The notes beneath the pieces are model-generated. The model ran no database searches and had not been told where the DNA came from. It saw nothing but the letters and a program-made list of their open reading frames with translations. Shown here in pieces: positions 1 to 8,441 of a stretch of 64,000 bases of DNA. A program made the translations under genes and the position numbers. Source of the DNA: Paraflavitalea soli (GTDB lineage: Bacteria > Bacteroidota > Bacteroidia > Chitinophagales > Chitinophagaceae). How positions within the stretch are numbered: the stretch's first letter is position 1; each line of letters begins with the position of its first letter. The stretch is taken from contig NZ_CP032157.1 in NCBI RefSeq assembly GCF_003555545.1, positions 3,476,546 to 3,540,545 of the forward strand, read 5' to 3'.

Positions 1-555
1 ATAAACAAAGGTTTTCCAATACCAGGAACCGACCGAAAATGTAGGGAACAGGATCGCCCCTTCATTCAACGACTTAGAGGTATCCAGCATTTTATCGAGG
101 TCGATCTCTACTTTATAACCCACTCCCTTGCATTCCGGACACATACCTGCCGGGTCATTAAAGGAAAACACGTTGGAATAACCCACAAAAGGCTGACCGA
201 TCCTTGAAAACAACAATCGAAGTACCGAATAAATATCAGTGATGGTTCCCATAGTGGAGCGGGAATTGCCACCTAGCCGTTTCTGGTCTATGACGATCGC
301 AGTAGAAAGATTTTCTATTGCATCAGCATCGGGCTGACTAACCCTGGGGAGGCGGTTGCGGATAAACATGCTGAAATTCTCATTCAACTGCCGCTGTGCT
401 TCCGCTCCAATGGTATCAAATACAATGGATGATTTACCAGACCCTGATACACCCGTAAAAATGGTGATCTTACGCTTGGGAATGGACAAAGATATATTTC
501 TCAGGTTATGTTCCCTTGCCCCCTTGATATGGATATACTCCTGCTGCATAGTCAT
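1..555 (-). CDS. UvrA-like ABC ATPase (excinuclease A paralog), N-terminal part
   Basis: The frame is open from the ATG at 555 to the left window edge, giving 185 residues of a longer protein. A Walker A motif GVSGSGKSS lies at residues 35-43, followed by the UvrA-type stretch DQKRLGGNSRST (89-100) and a CPEC zinc-binding pair (138-141). In the UvrA family these belong to the first ATPase half and its zinc module. The very early Walker A and the short spacing resemble the roughly 750-residue UvrA paralogs linked to drug tolerance more than housekeeping UvrA; this is from recall of the family. A second ATG at 549 is also possible. The gene is divergent from an AraC regulator at 719, which may control it. 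Confidence 0.85.
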   Translation of the reverse strand, partial: MTMQQEYIHIKGAREHNLRNISLSIPKRKITIFTGVSGSGKSSIVFDTIGAEAQRQLNENFSMFIRNRLPRVSQPDADAIENLSTAIVIDQKRLGGNSRSTMGTITDIYSVLRLLFSRIGQPFVGYSNVFSFNDPAGMCPECKGVGYKVEIDLDKMLDTSKSLNEGAILFPTFSVGSWYWKTFVY

Positions 556-718
556 ATGATTTAGTTCCAGCAAATTGCACAATTTGCCATTTACCCTTCC
601 TGTGCAGGCGGATTTAATACCCTGCTGAAAGGATTTATCGGGCATGATTTGTGCATATTCACTTTGCCGCTTTAACTTGTAAAAAAATAATGCCTTGAAC
701 ACTGCACAAACGGATATT

Positions 719-1570
719 ATGATCACCCCTTTGCCAGGGGTGAAAGTTATCTCGGCAAATATTCTGCAAGAGCGTGAATCCCAGTTCAGAGAAGAAAGAG
801 CTATACCCATACTCGATATGTATTTTTCGCTGCAGGGACATAGTAAGGCCGTCAATAATAACGACGGTGCAATTTCAGAAATAGACCGTATGCATCACGG
901 CATTATATATACACCTCACTTTAATGGGTATTATGCGCTTGGTGGCCAGGAAGTAGATAGTTTTTGTATAGAGATGGACGCCAGCTATATGGCACGTTTA
1001 CAGGTTACAGATGTGGAATGTTTGAAACGATTTTGGGACAAAGCGCAGCGCCAGGTGTCCACAGAGATCTCCCCCACTCCCATGGAGGTTACACTGCAAC
1101 AGCAGCAGGTTATTACCGATATCCGCCGCTGCTCTTTCAGTGGTCATATGAAAGACCTTTACCTTGAGTCGAAGGTCATTGAATTATTCTTGTTGCAGGC
1201 GGAGCAGGCCGATAGGCTGGAAAACAATAAAACAAAAGCCCTCACTTCCGCTGACCAGGAAAGATTGTATGCGGCCCGTGATTTCGTCAAAGCCCACATG
1301 TTTGAGCCCATTACCTTATTGCAGGTCGCCAGGCATTGCGGGCTCAATGATTTTAAACTGAAGAAAGGATTTAAAGACCTATTTGGCACAACTGTATTTA
1401 GCTACCTCAATGAATTAAAAATGGAATATGGCCGGCAAATGCTGCTGGAGTCAACCTGCACCATCTATGAAGTAGCCTATACGTTAGGCTACCATGATCC
1501 CTACAATTTCTCGAAAGCTTTCAGGAAGTATTTTGGCCACCTGCCGGGCAAGTTGAAGAGCCAACTATAA
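719..1570 (+). CDS. AraC family transcriptional regulator
   Basis: A 283-residue protein from the ATG at 719; an in-frame TTG at 695 would add eight residues but the ATG is preferred. The C-terminal third holds two helix-turn-helix units typical of AraC/XylS proteins (FEPITLLQVARHCGLN and CTIYEVAYTLGYHDPYNFSKAFRKYFG). The N-terminal part is a ligand-binding domain like that of PchR-type regulators. It is divergent from the UvrA-like gene with 163 bp between the starts, which suggests control of that gene, though the ligand is unknown. Its stop codon overlaps by 6 bp the stop of the convergent membrane-protein gene. Confidence 0.85.
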   Translation: MITPLPGVKVISANILQERESQFREERAIPILDMYFSLQGHSKAVNNNDGAISEIDRMHHGIIYTPHFNGYYALGGQEVDSFCIEMDASYMARLQVTDVECLKRFWDKAQRQVSTEISPTPMEVTLQQQQVITDIRRCSFSGHMKDLYLESKVIELFLLQAEQADRLENNKTKALTSADQERLYAARDFVKAHMFEPITLLQVARHCGLNDFKLKKGFKDLFGTTVFSYLNELKMEYGRQMLLESTCTIYEVAYTLGYHDPYNFSKAFRKYFGHLPGKLKSQL

Positions 1571-1912
1571 GCCAATCTTTTGTTTGGCAACGATCAGCAC
1601 TATAAATACGGTAATCGATAAGACTGTACCTACTGGCAGATACCAGAGGCTCAATATGGAAATGGCCAACCCCAGTTTGTAAGCCCATGTCTGGGTGGTA
1701 AACAACCCATACAGGAACAACAGCCACACCAGTCCATACACGACAAACAAAGGTCCCAGCTTGAATATATTTACCGCCAATTTACTAAACAGGTTGGCCC
1801 AGGGACCTGGCTTTTCCGGTCCAATATATTTACCCTTTAGCATGACATAGATCCCATCCAGCAGCATATAACCGCCGTTGATGAATGCAATGATGATCAA
1901 AAGAATTCTCAT
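1565..1912 (-). CDS. Small hydrophobic membrane protein, unknown function
   Basis: A 115-residue protein starting at the ATG at 1912 (MRILLIIIAF). A TTG two codons upstream is also open. It shows about four hydrophobic segments: N-terminal, about 45-68, 75-92 and 95-113. No catalytic motif is visible. It converges on the AraC gene with a 6-bp overlap of the ends. I cannot assign a family. Confidence 0.6.
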   Translation of the reverse strand: MRILLIIIAFINGGYMLLDGIYVMLKGKYIGPEKPGPWANLFSKLAVNIFKLGPLFVVYGLVWLLFLYGLFTTQTWAYKLGLAISILSLWYLPVGTVLSITVFIVLIVAKQKIGL

Positions 1913-1964
1913 ATGCAAAACAAGATAGCTATTTTTCCTTCCCGCTCAAGAACCAGGACACTTA

Positions 1965-2441
1965 TTATCCTGGTATATACGGCCCACCCGTCTCTCCCCA
2001 ACCCCATTTGGGCATGGGTTCGGTGTGCCCAATGGGATTTTCAGGAAGCTGGGAATTGATCACCGCCAGCCTGCTACCCCATTCAAGGTAGCCCACAAAG
2101 GCTGACCTGAATTCCGGGTCATCTTTCAGGCCGATCTCATCGGCTGTTTCCAGTAAGAGCTGCAGCCACCGTTTTCTAAGATCATCCGTCAGCATTTTAC
2201 CTATATGGTGTTGCACCATCTTTGCATGACTGCCCTGGTCTCCTTCTGTATAGAGTTTACCGCCGCCAAATACTTCTGCTATAAAATGCGCCACACGTTT
2301 TGCATGGGCTGGCGACATATGTTGAAATACCTTCGACAAGACTTCATCCGCCTGCACTTTTTCGTAAAACCGCTCTGTCAGCAGCTCAAACTTTTCCTGG
2401 CCTCCGGCCCATTCATACAGTGTTGGTATCTGCTTCTCCAT
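1965..2441 (-). CDS. Group II truncated haemoglobin
   Basis: A 158-residue globin of the trHbO type. Family landmarks can be read directly: the B-helix RFYEKV with Tyr26, the proximal histidine in MVQHHIG (His79), and the Trp thirteen residues later (RKRWLQ, Trp92) that matches TrpG8 of group II proteins. The family binds O2 or NO and is tied to oxidative or nitrosative stress. A C-terminal tail rich in Pro, Gly and Trp follows the globin fold. Twelve bases upstream lies a broken monooxygenase-like gene on the same strand. Group II truncated haemoglobins are often fused to or paired with such domains, so this was probably a two-gene operon. Confidence 0.88.
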   Translation of the reverse strand: MEKQIPTLYEWAGGQEKFELLTERFYEKVQADEVLSKVFQHMSPAHAKRVAHFIAEVFGGGKLYTEGDQGSHAKMVQHHIGKMLTDDLRKRWLQLLLETADEIGLKDDPEFRSAFVGYLEWGSRLAVINSQLPENPIGHTEPMPKWGWGETGGPYIPG

Positions 2442-2453
2442 ATCGTTTGTTAT

Positions 2454-2760
2454 TTATTTCGACCAGGCGGTAGCCGTCTGGTCGTAATGTTTCATTTCCT
2501 CAATATTATTATAAAAAGGCTTCACTTCATCATTACCATGCAGCACTTTGTATTCCAAACAATAAGGAGAAGCCTGCAAGTGTTTGCCGGCATCAGCATA
2601 CGTTTTTTCAAAATCGGCGCTTTTATCCTGGGGAATATTGTATCGGATCTACCACATACGATTTGGTGTTCATACTCTGATTTGTGGAGGTGGAATGAAA
2701 GGAATGATTTATTGTTGTACTAACCAGCAGCAGCAGGGCGAATAAGGATTTTGTAAGCAT
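2454..2760 (-). pseudogene. Frameshifted, internally deleted antibiotic-biosynthesis-monooxygenase-like gene
   Basis: From the ATG at 2760 the frame gives a signal-like start (MLTKSLFALLLLVSTT), then YVVDPIQYSP and a stop. One base out of frame, the reading resumes as DKSADFEKTYADAGKHL and continues to QTATAWSK with a stop at 2454-2456. The switch falls at a run of four G on the plus strand (2630-2633); removing one base restores the frame. The second part matches the antibiotic biosynthesis monooxygenase (ABM) family start (ADFEKxYAxAGxxLxASPxCLxY) and end (FxNNIEEMKHY). The roughly 30 residues expected between them, around ILRIEW, are missing in frame. It lies 12 bp upstream of the globin gene, the expected partner. 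A sequencing error could explain the shift but not the deletion. Confidence 0.72.
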
Positions 2761-2856
2761 AAAATTGTATTATTTTTATGCCTTCAAAATTGGGGTGCAG
2801 TATTGGCTGTAACAATAGCTAACCAAAAAGTAGGCCCGTTATACAAGCCCGAAGCC

Positions 2857-3222
2857 ATGATACAATTAAACAATAAGACTTATACTTGTCCTGTAGATGT
2901 TACCCTTGAATTCATCAGTGGTAAGTGGAAATTGCTAATACTCTCCCACCTGCATCAGTTTGACCGGAAAAGCTATAGCGCCATCCGGGAAAACCTGCCC
3001 GGTATTTCAGAAAAGATGCTGAGTCAGCAATTGAAGGAACTGGAACGGGATAAACTTATAGAAAAGGAAGTCCTTTCCGTGAAGCCCCTCCGCGTGGAAT
3101 ATTATCTATCAGCAGACGGTAAATCGATGGCGCCCCTTTATGAATTCGTCAGCCAATGGGGCATCGATTACCTGAAGAAACATGGAATTGATTATATGAG
3201 GGATCAGCACCTGTACAAGTAA
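2857..3222 (+). CDS. HxlR family winged-helix regulator
   Basis: A 121-residue protein from the ATG at 2857. It shows the HxlR signature CPVDVTLEFISGKWKLLIL followed by the winged-helix core with MLSQQLKELERDKLIEK. HxlR proteins commonly sense redox or electrophile stress through the N-terminal Cys (here Cys11) and act on divergent genes. An in-frame TTG at 2803 would add 18 residues, but that stretch (ANQKVGPLYKP) looks like translated promoter DNA. The divergent neighbour is the monooxygenase remnant plus globin, so HxlR control of that unit is a reasonable inference. Confidence 0.85.
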   Translation: MIQLNNKTYTCPVDVTLEFISGKWKLLILSHLHQFDRKSYSAIRENLPGISEKMLSQQLKELERDKLIEKEVLSVKPLRVEYYLSADGKSMAPLYEFVSQWGIDYLKKHGIDYMRDQHLYK

Positions 3223-3225
3223 TCT

Positions 3226-3498
3226 TTAACTAATGGCTACACCAACACAAAAAGTAATGATCACGAGCCCATGAATAATAAAAGAGGGTAAATAGTCTTT
3301 CCTTTTTTTTATAATGCTTTGGTAAAAGTTCCAGACAAATAGGATGATACATATTGGAAAGAACAAAAAAGTCAACATCATACCGAGTCCTGGCTCACAA
3401 GGGCCGCCCGGGTCAATCCTTTGACCAATGGTTATTGCAAGGATCAAGACACCGTAGAACAGCACTGTTTGCCCTATTTTCTTCAGTTTGAACGTCAT
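3226..3498 (-). CDS. Small membrane protein, unknown function
   Basis: A 90-residue protein with three hydrophobic segments at about residues 8-24, 38-57 and 71-88, separated by a Pro/Gly-rich turn (DPGGPCEPG) and a basic loop (KKRKD). I do not recognise a family. It converges on the HxlR gene with only 3 bp between the stops. Confidence 0.55.
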   Translation of the reverse strand: MTFKLKKIGQTVLFYGVLILAITIGQRIDPGGPCEPGLGMMLTFLFFPICIILFVWNFYQSIIKKRKDYLPSFIIHGLVIITFCVGVAIS

Positions 3499-3670
3499 TT
3501 AAGGAGGTTTTATTAATCGTGCCGGCTTTATCCAATGCAATTTTCAGTTCGGACAAACTCATGGATTGCGTCTTTACTTTCTTACCTCTATATGTCCCAA
3601 AGCAACCTGTTTTTCAAGGTCCACTGACAACCAATAAGCAAATCCGCAACTGCGCCCATGTAGGTGAGCC

Positions 3671-5593
3671 TTATTTTTTTAATATCGCCAGTTCCACCTT
3701 CACATCCCTGCCTTCCATAGCCAGCGGGATGGCCTCCAGGCCCGGTACAAAATTGAACACCCGCCCTGTTGTGGTAGGCGAAAGCAGTATATCCTGGTTG
3801 GAAGTCACCTTTACGGTTACATTTCCTTTGTCGATAGTAAATGTGTGATCATTCACAGCCTTTACCTGCTCAGTACTTCTAGAAATGACAGGAAAAATGA
3901 CACTGATAATACCATCCGGCACAGTGCCCTCATACCGAAACCTGCAGGCCACCATGTTGTTGGTGAAAGTATACTGCACCGTACACATAACGGGTCCCTT
4001 TGGAGGGTCCTGCTGGTCTTTATTAACAAGCCTCGACCGGCTGCTCACCGTTATCACACCATGGCTCGTTTTCTCCTGGATAGATGCGCCCAGGTCACTG
4101 ATATTCATGTACAGGTTTTCACCGGACCGCCATTCTATACGTGGGGTTAAGGTCATCGACACAGGATCGGTATCCACCTGCATATTGCCGGCTTCAAAAA
4201 GCTGGTATTCATTCATGCTGGCAGCTACCAGTGGTCCGGTGGCTTCATGCCATAGCATGGTAAGGGTTCCGCCGGTAGCATGGCCCTGCTTCGTTTTTTT
4301 GTATTCTTTATCATAACCCGTCACAGTAGCCCTGAAACTTCCTTTACTGATAAGCCAGGTTTGTATATCTGCAAAAAAGCGACTGCCATAAGCAACTTCT
4401 CTTGGCAGCACTAGTTTATCTTCGGCTGTTGTGAGCTTTACCGGCGCCTGATCGAGAATGGTGGTCAACGCTTTGATATGACAAAACGTATGGTGCACAC
4501 TGGGCGGCACTTTGTGCGATACATAATGGGGGCCGCCATACAACAGGCCGTCATGCGTGCATTGCTGCAGCAATTGGGTATTCTTTAGCGCTACTTTATA
4601 AAACCGTGGATCACGATCGGCCAGTAAGGTATAGGCAGGCTGACATCCATCGGAAGTCCTGCTACCCCAGTACGTCCATTTGTAATTGCGCGTACCCCAG
4701 CTATTGTCCCAACCGCCATCGGGCAGCATAAATTCCATATGCGTCTGCAATAACCTGGTAACAGCCTGCAATACTTCCTCATCTTTTGTCAACAAACCGT
4801 ACAATACCAGGTTAGGAAGTGACTCTTCCACATTGTACCCAAGGTCAATAGCATAACACCCCTTAGCGCTGGGTTGATAAACATCCCCTTCTCCATATAG
4901 GAAACCATCTTTTTTCGTAATATGAGAAAGCGCCAGTTGGGCAAATTCCCTTCCCTTCACTTTGTATGACTGAATGTCCAGCAGTTCACCCAATAAGGAT
5001 AAACCATAAGCTGCTGCAATGGGATAATTGATATTGCCATAATCAATGGAGAAATTATTATAGACATAATCGCCAGCCTTCTTCAACCGGGTCTTTACCT
5101 CCTGTTTAAATCTTGAATCCAGCAGATCGCCATGGTAATGCAGGGCATCACACAACGCAATGATCGAAAAGATGGTGGTACCTTTCCAGGCGCCCTTCAC
5201 CGGCTCATTGAGCCAGGAGCCATCATCCTGGCTCACCCTTCTTTCCATCCAGCGATATAACAATACTGCACCATCCACATAGCGCTGGTCGTTGGTTTGC
5301 CTGGCTAGCCTCAGAAAGGGATAAATCGCATCCCCTACCCTACCGTGCACCAGTTTATTGGTGGGGCAATAAATACCACCATAGTCATCTTTGGCCGCAG
5401 CACCCAACAACTGCAGGTTCAGCAATGACTGTCCCCATAAGGTGACCAATTGATTGCATAACCGGTACAATTCTCCGGACCCCTGTGTACCAGGCGGCCA
5501 CCATTGATCTATTCCTTGCAATGTGCCGAGCAATCCAATACTGCCTGCTGCCGAAGTCTTAATAAAACGTCTCCTGGAAAATGAATGACTCAA
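3671..5593 (-). CDS. Tat-exported (alpha/alpha)-toroid protein, putative polysaccharide-active enzyme
   Basis: A 640-residue protein with a twin-arginine signal (SRRRFIKTSAAG) at residues 6-17. The only start that keeps this signal is a TTG at 5593, with no ATG nearby. Residues about 40-380 look like a helical toroid with repeated Trp/Tyr/Gly-rich turns (DDGSWLNEP, DGGWDNSWG, LLYGGPHYVSH). The last 220 residues look beta-rich, ending LAILKK. This helical toroid plus beta-sandwich layout occurs in polysaccharide lyases and some glycoside hydrolases, but I cannot name a family or a catalytic residue. It follows the GH5 gene on the same strand, 88 bp away with a terminator between, so it belongs to the glucan locus in position at least. 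Confidence 0.6.
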   Translation of the reverse strand: MSHSFSRRRFIKTSAAGSIGLLGTLQGIDQWWPPGTQGSGELYRLCNQLVTLWGQSLLNLQLLGAAAKDDYGGIYCPTNKLVHGRVGDAIYPFLRLARQTNDQRYVDGAVLLYRWMERRVSQDDGSWLNEPVKGAWKGTTIFSIIALCDALHYHGDLLDSRFKQEVKTRLKKAGDYVYNNFSIDYGNINYPIAAAYGLSLLGELLDIQSYKVKGREFAQLALSHITKKDGFLYGEGDVYQPSAKGCYAIDLGYNVEESLPNLVLYGLLTKDEEVLQAVTRLLQTHMEFMLPDGGWDNSWGTRNYKWTYWGSRTSDGCQPAYTLLADRDPRFYKVALKNTQLLQQCTHDGLLYGGPHYVSHKVPPSVHHTFCHIKALTTILDQAPVKLTTAEDKLVLPREVAYGSRFFADIQTWLISKGSFRATVTGYDKEYKKTKQGHATGGTLTMLWHEATGPLVAASMNEYQLFEAGNMQVDTDPVSMTLTPRIEWRSGENLYMNISDLGASIQEKTSHGVITVSSRSRLVNKDQQDPPKGPVMCTVQYTFTNNMVACRFRYEGTVPDGIISVIFPVISRSTEQVKAVNDHTFTIDKGNVTVKVTSNQDILLSPTTTGRVFNFVPGLEAIPLAMEGRDVKVELAILKK

Positions 5594-5627
5594 GGGTAAT
5601 TGTTTAAAATAAAGATAGAATAAAAAA

Positions 5628-5655
5628 TTCTGCGAAGCTGGCAGGCTTCGCAGAA
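5628..5655 (-). terminator. Rho-independent terminator after the GH5 gene
   Basis: Perfect 11-bp stem (arms 5628-5638 and 5645-5655, loop of six) lying 26 bp past the GH5 stop. On the minus strand it is followed by a run of six T (plus-strand A at 5622-5627). Confidence 0.8.
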
Positions 5656-5681
5656 CTATAAAATGGTGTTACAGCAGTACC

Positions 5682-8084
5682 TTACTTTCCGCCCACGATC
5701 AATTTCTTCGTAGCCGTTTGTTGATCATCTCCTGTTACCCGCACAGTATATACACCGGGTTTGAGGTGACTGATCTGCAGCATGGATCTGATGGTAGCCT
5801 GGTATACAGGCCGGCCGGCTAGATCAAAAATGGTAACCTTACCCGGACCTGTTGTTTTAATAGTAACAGCGCCGGCTGAGGGATTGGGATACACCTGCAA
5901 AACAGCCTCTCCATTTTCTACACCAGGTGACGATGCAACTGCCAGTTCAACACCCGCATTGGTTACGGTACCGACCGAGGTCCAGTTAAAAGCTTCCCAA
6001 CCACTGATGGCAGCCCGTGTGCAGGTCATGGCTGTGGTACCATTTTCAGAACTTACATACAGGTTATTATTCCCCCGAAGTGAAATCGTGCCATCCGTGT
6101 TCACTACCCATACAAAACGTTCCCAGGTGCCCGGAGTAGCCCGGCTGCAGGTAATGGCAGCTGCACCGTTTTCAGAAGAAACATATTTAGCCATGCTTCT
6201 CAGCATGATCGTTCCATTGCCGCCATCCAGTACCGAGAACTTTTCCCAGTCGCCAGCAGTAGCCCGGTTGCAACGCATGGCCTGTGTGCCGTTTTCACCG
6301 GATACGAACATATTATTAATGCCGCGCAGGGTAATGATCTGTCCAATGGGCGCAGCAGAGGATATATTGGAAGTGATGCTGAACCAATTAATGTTAAACC
6401 CACCGGCTACGGCTGCTATTCCAATCTCCTGCTGACCCGCTGGCAAGGTGACCGTATGGGAAATGGTTTGCCAGGTTTGCCAGCCACCGGTTGTGGGTAC
6501 GGCGATCGTACCAAATACGGTGCTGCCGCCAAAGCGCTCCAGCCTGATGTTACCGCCACCATTCAGACTGGCTACCCGGTATTGAATAGTGTAAGTACCT
6601 GCCGCAGGGACATTGATGCGGTAACCCAGCCAGTCGCCGGCTTCAATATGACCTACATTCAGTCCACCACCGGCATCTGTACAAGTCTCCGTTTGTATGC
6701 CACTCATCGCACAATAAGCTTCTGCCTGCAAGGTGCCGGGCACAGCATTGTAGTTGCCGGTGCAGGTAGTAGTACTACCACCCCTGCGTGGATCGACGGC
6801 GGCCAGTGGCCCACTGTTCACGACGGTATTGGCAAACTGTATATTGTTCAATACACCACTCATGGCCGATACGCCATCGGTAAGATAGGGCGGTCCTACG
6901 ATCCTGCGCAAGGCAGCATTGGCGCTGGAGCTCGTTCTTTTATAGGTCCAGTGGCACCAGCCGATACCCGCGCCATTGAGTTTGTCTACATTCTGCCGCA
7001 GCCAGGCATCGGAATTTTCTCCTGTTTCTCCTACCCATACCGGTACGTTCCAGCGGGTTCGGAACTCAGTGAGGTTGATGAGGCGGTTGATCTGGTTGGG
7101 ATTGCCATCCCTTATATTGTCATCGCCTTCCGGTATCCAGTAGCGGTGTGCATTGTAAACAAGATTCGTACGGTTGGTGAAATTATTGGGTTCGAGGTAA
7201 TCATAATTATTCCCAAATCCATTGCCCTCGATCATGATCAGGTGTGAATCGCCTAAAGCGCGTACAGCATTGACCAGCCGGTTGGTCAAATTGAAGATAG
7301 CAGGCCCGCCGCCCGGTACATTGTTGGGCTCATTGAGCAGGTCCCAGAATGCTACTGTATTGTTGTTGATATAGCGGGTTACAATTGCCTGCCACAGCCT
7401 TACCGTTACATCCTGGAAAAGGCTCCTGTTCCAAAGATCATTGCCCACCAGCGCATCGGAGATATTGGCATCAGAACCCTGCGCACCCGGCGCGGCATGC
7501 AGGTCTACGATCACATACATACCACGTGCAGCGCACCAATTGAGGCAATTCTCCAATGTTCTGAACCCTTCGGTATTGGGATCGGTAAATAACTGGTTAT
7601 TATTATACCAGGTTTGCATGGAGTTCACATAATTGGTGTAATTGGCCGAATTACGCGCTACGGTATTCCGTACTGCCATTTGGGAAGCAGTGAGGAACAA
7701 TTCATAGTGCATGGGAATGCGTACACAATTAAAACCCTGGTCGGCTATCCAGTTGATATCGGCCTGCGTAATAAAGTTGTTGCGCCAGCTTTGATAAAAT
7801 GCATCTACCTGCGCATCTGTTTGCCCCTGATTATACAGGATGCGTTTAAAAGACCATTGGGTACCACCTGAGTTGGGATTCATCATATACCCTTCCTGTA
7901 AAAGCCAACCTCCCAGGCCTACCCCTTTGAGGATCACTTCCTGGTTGCTGGCATTTACAATACGTTGTCCATCTGCCCGCAACCGCGATAATTGAGCTGT
8001 AGCAGTATGGCACACAACAAGCATCGTTAAGAGACTGCCATATACATACAGCAGCCTGACTACTTTCCGTAGGTTTAATCTCAT
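5682..8084 (-). CDS. GH5 glycoside hydrolase with CBM6, beta-trefoil (fascin-like) and T9SS sorting domain
   Basis: An 800-residue secreted enzyme from the ATG at 8084; an earlier in-frame ATG at 8138 lies in repeat DNA. After the signal peptide (ends TATAQ) comes a GH5 barrel at about 35-425, with LKGVGLGGWL as in exo-beta-1,3-glucanase-type GH5 enzymes. Its acid/base Glu252 sits in FWDLLNEPN and its nucleophile Glu353 in VWVGETGEN. A CBM6-like module follows (about 450-570, with AGGGLNVGHIEAGDWLGY). Then come three repeats of a fascin-like beta-trefoil (about 580-702, each with xxVSSENGxxAMxCxRA). The protein ends in a Por/T9SS sorting domain (VYPNPSAG to the C-terminus). The family hydrolyses beta-glucans; the exact linkage is inferred. 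It sits 357 bp downstream of SusD on the same strand. Confidence 0.9.
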   Translation of the reverse strand: MRLNLRKVVRLLYVYGSLLTMLVVCHTATAQLSRLRADGQRIVNASNQEVILKGVGLGGWLLQEGYMMNPNSGGTQWSFKRILYNQGQTDAQVDAFYQSWRNNFITQADINWIADQGFNCVRIPMHYELFLTASQMAVRNTVARNSANYTNYVNSMQTWYNNNQLFTDPNTEGFRTLENCLNWCAARGMYVIVDLHAAPGAQGSDANISDALVGNDLWNRSLFQDVTVRLWQAIVTRYINNNTVAFWDLLNEPNNVPGGGPAIFNLTNRLVNAVRALGDSHLIMIEGNGFGNNYDYLEPNNFTNRTNLVYNAHRYWIPEGDDNIRDGNPNQINRLINLTEFRTRWNVPVWVGETGENSDAWLRQNVDKLNGAGIGWCHWTYKRTSSSANAALRRIVGPPYLTDGVSAMSGVLNNIQFANTVVNSGPLAAVDPRRGGSTTTCTGNYNAVPGTLQAEAYCAMSGIQTETCTDAGGGLNVGHIEAGDWLGYRINVPAAGTYTIQYRVASLNGGGNIRLERFGGSTVFGTIAVPTTGGWQTWQTISHTVTLPAGQQEIGIAAVAGGFNINWFSITSNISSAAPIGQIITLRGINNMFVSGENGTQAMRCNRATAGDWEKFSVLDGGNGTIMLRSMAKYVSSENGAAAITCSRATPGTWERFVWVVNTDGTISLRGNNNLYVSSENGTTAMTCTRAAISGWEAFNWTSVGTVTNAGVELAVASSPGVENGEAVLQVYPNPSAGAVTIKTTGPGKVTIFDLAGRPVYQATIRSMLQISHLKPGVYTVRVTGDDQQTATKKLIVGGK

Positions 8085-8441
8085 GACATATATGTTTTTA
8101 ATGAACAAACGGTTTTCACGAAGGCATGCCTCAGGCATACCCTGATGGAGTGTTGCGAATGTTGCGTGGAGAGTAGATACAAATGTCAGAGTTTATCCCG
8201 CTTCGCGGGACTGAGTTTATCGAAGCTGCTTTCGACAGGCTCAGGCTGACAGTCATTAGAAAAAAAGTGGAAGCATTCAACCTGGAAAGGTAAATGCGTT
8301 CCACCTTTAAGTGATTGCTTGCGAAACGCGAAGCGTTATCTATCAATAACGCTAACTGCCTGTATCAAAAGGTAAATATCATTCAAAGAGAACTGACAGG
8401 CTTCGCCCCCCGAGGCAAACAAACCTGTCAGGTCTACAAGA
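8085..8441. repeat. 357-bp spacer with palindromic intergenic repeats
   Basis: No gene is convincing here. It holds a perfect hairpin of six bp with loop TTC at 8196-8210, then CTTTCGACAGGCTCAGGCTG (8230-8249), a sequence common in bacterial intergenic repeats. Next to the SusD stop is a stem with arms 8393-8400 and 8424-8431, built from CTGACAGG and CCTGTCAG. The related CCTGACAGG word recurs at 58721-58729. Confidence 0.55.

Noticed and set aside
3519-3848. A 109-codon plus-strand frame preceded by AAGGAGG
   Set aside because: More than half is antisense to the Tat-exported protein and the product has no sensible features; the purine run is probably chance.
8131-8346. A 71-codon minus-strand frame before the GH5 gene
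   Set aside because: It reads through palindromic repeats (giving LSLSKAA-type peptide commonly produced by this repeat) and is not a gene.
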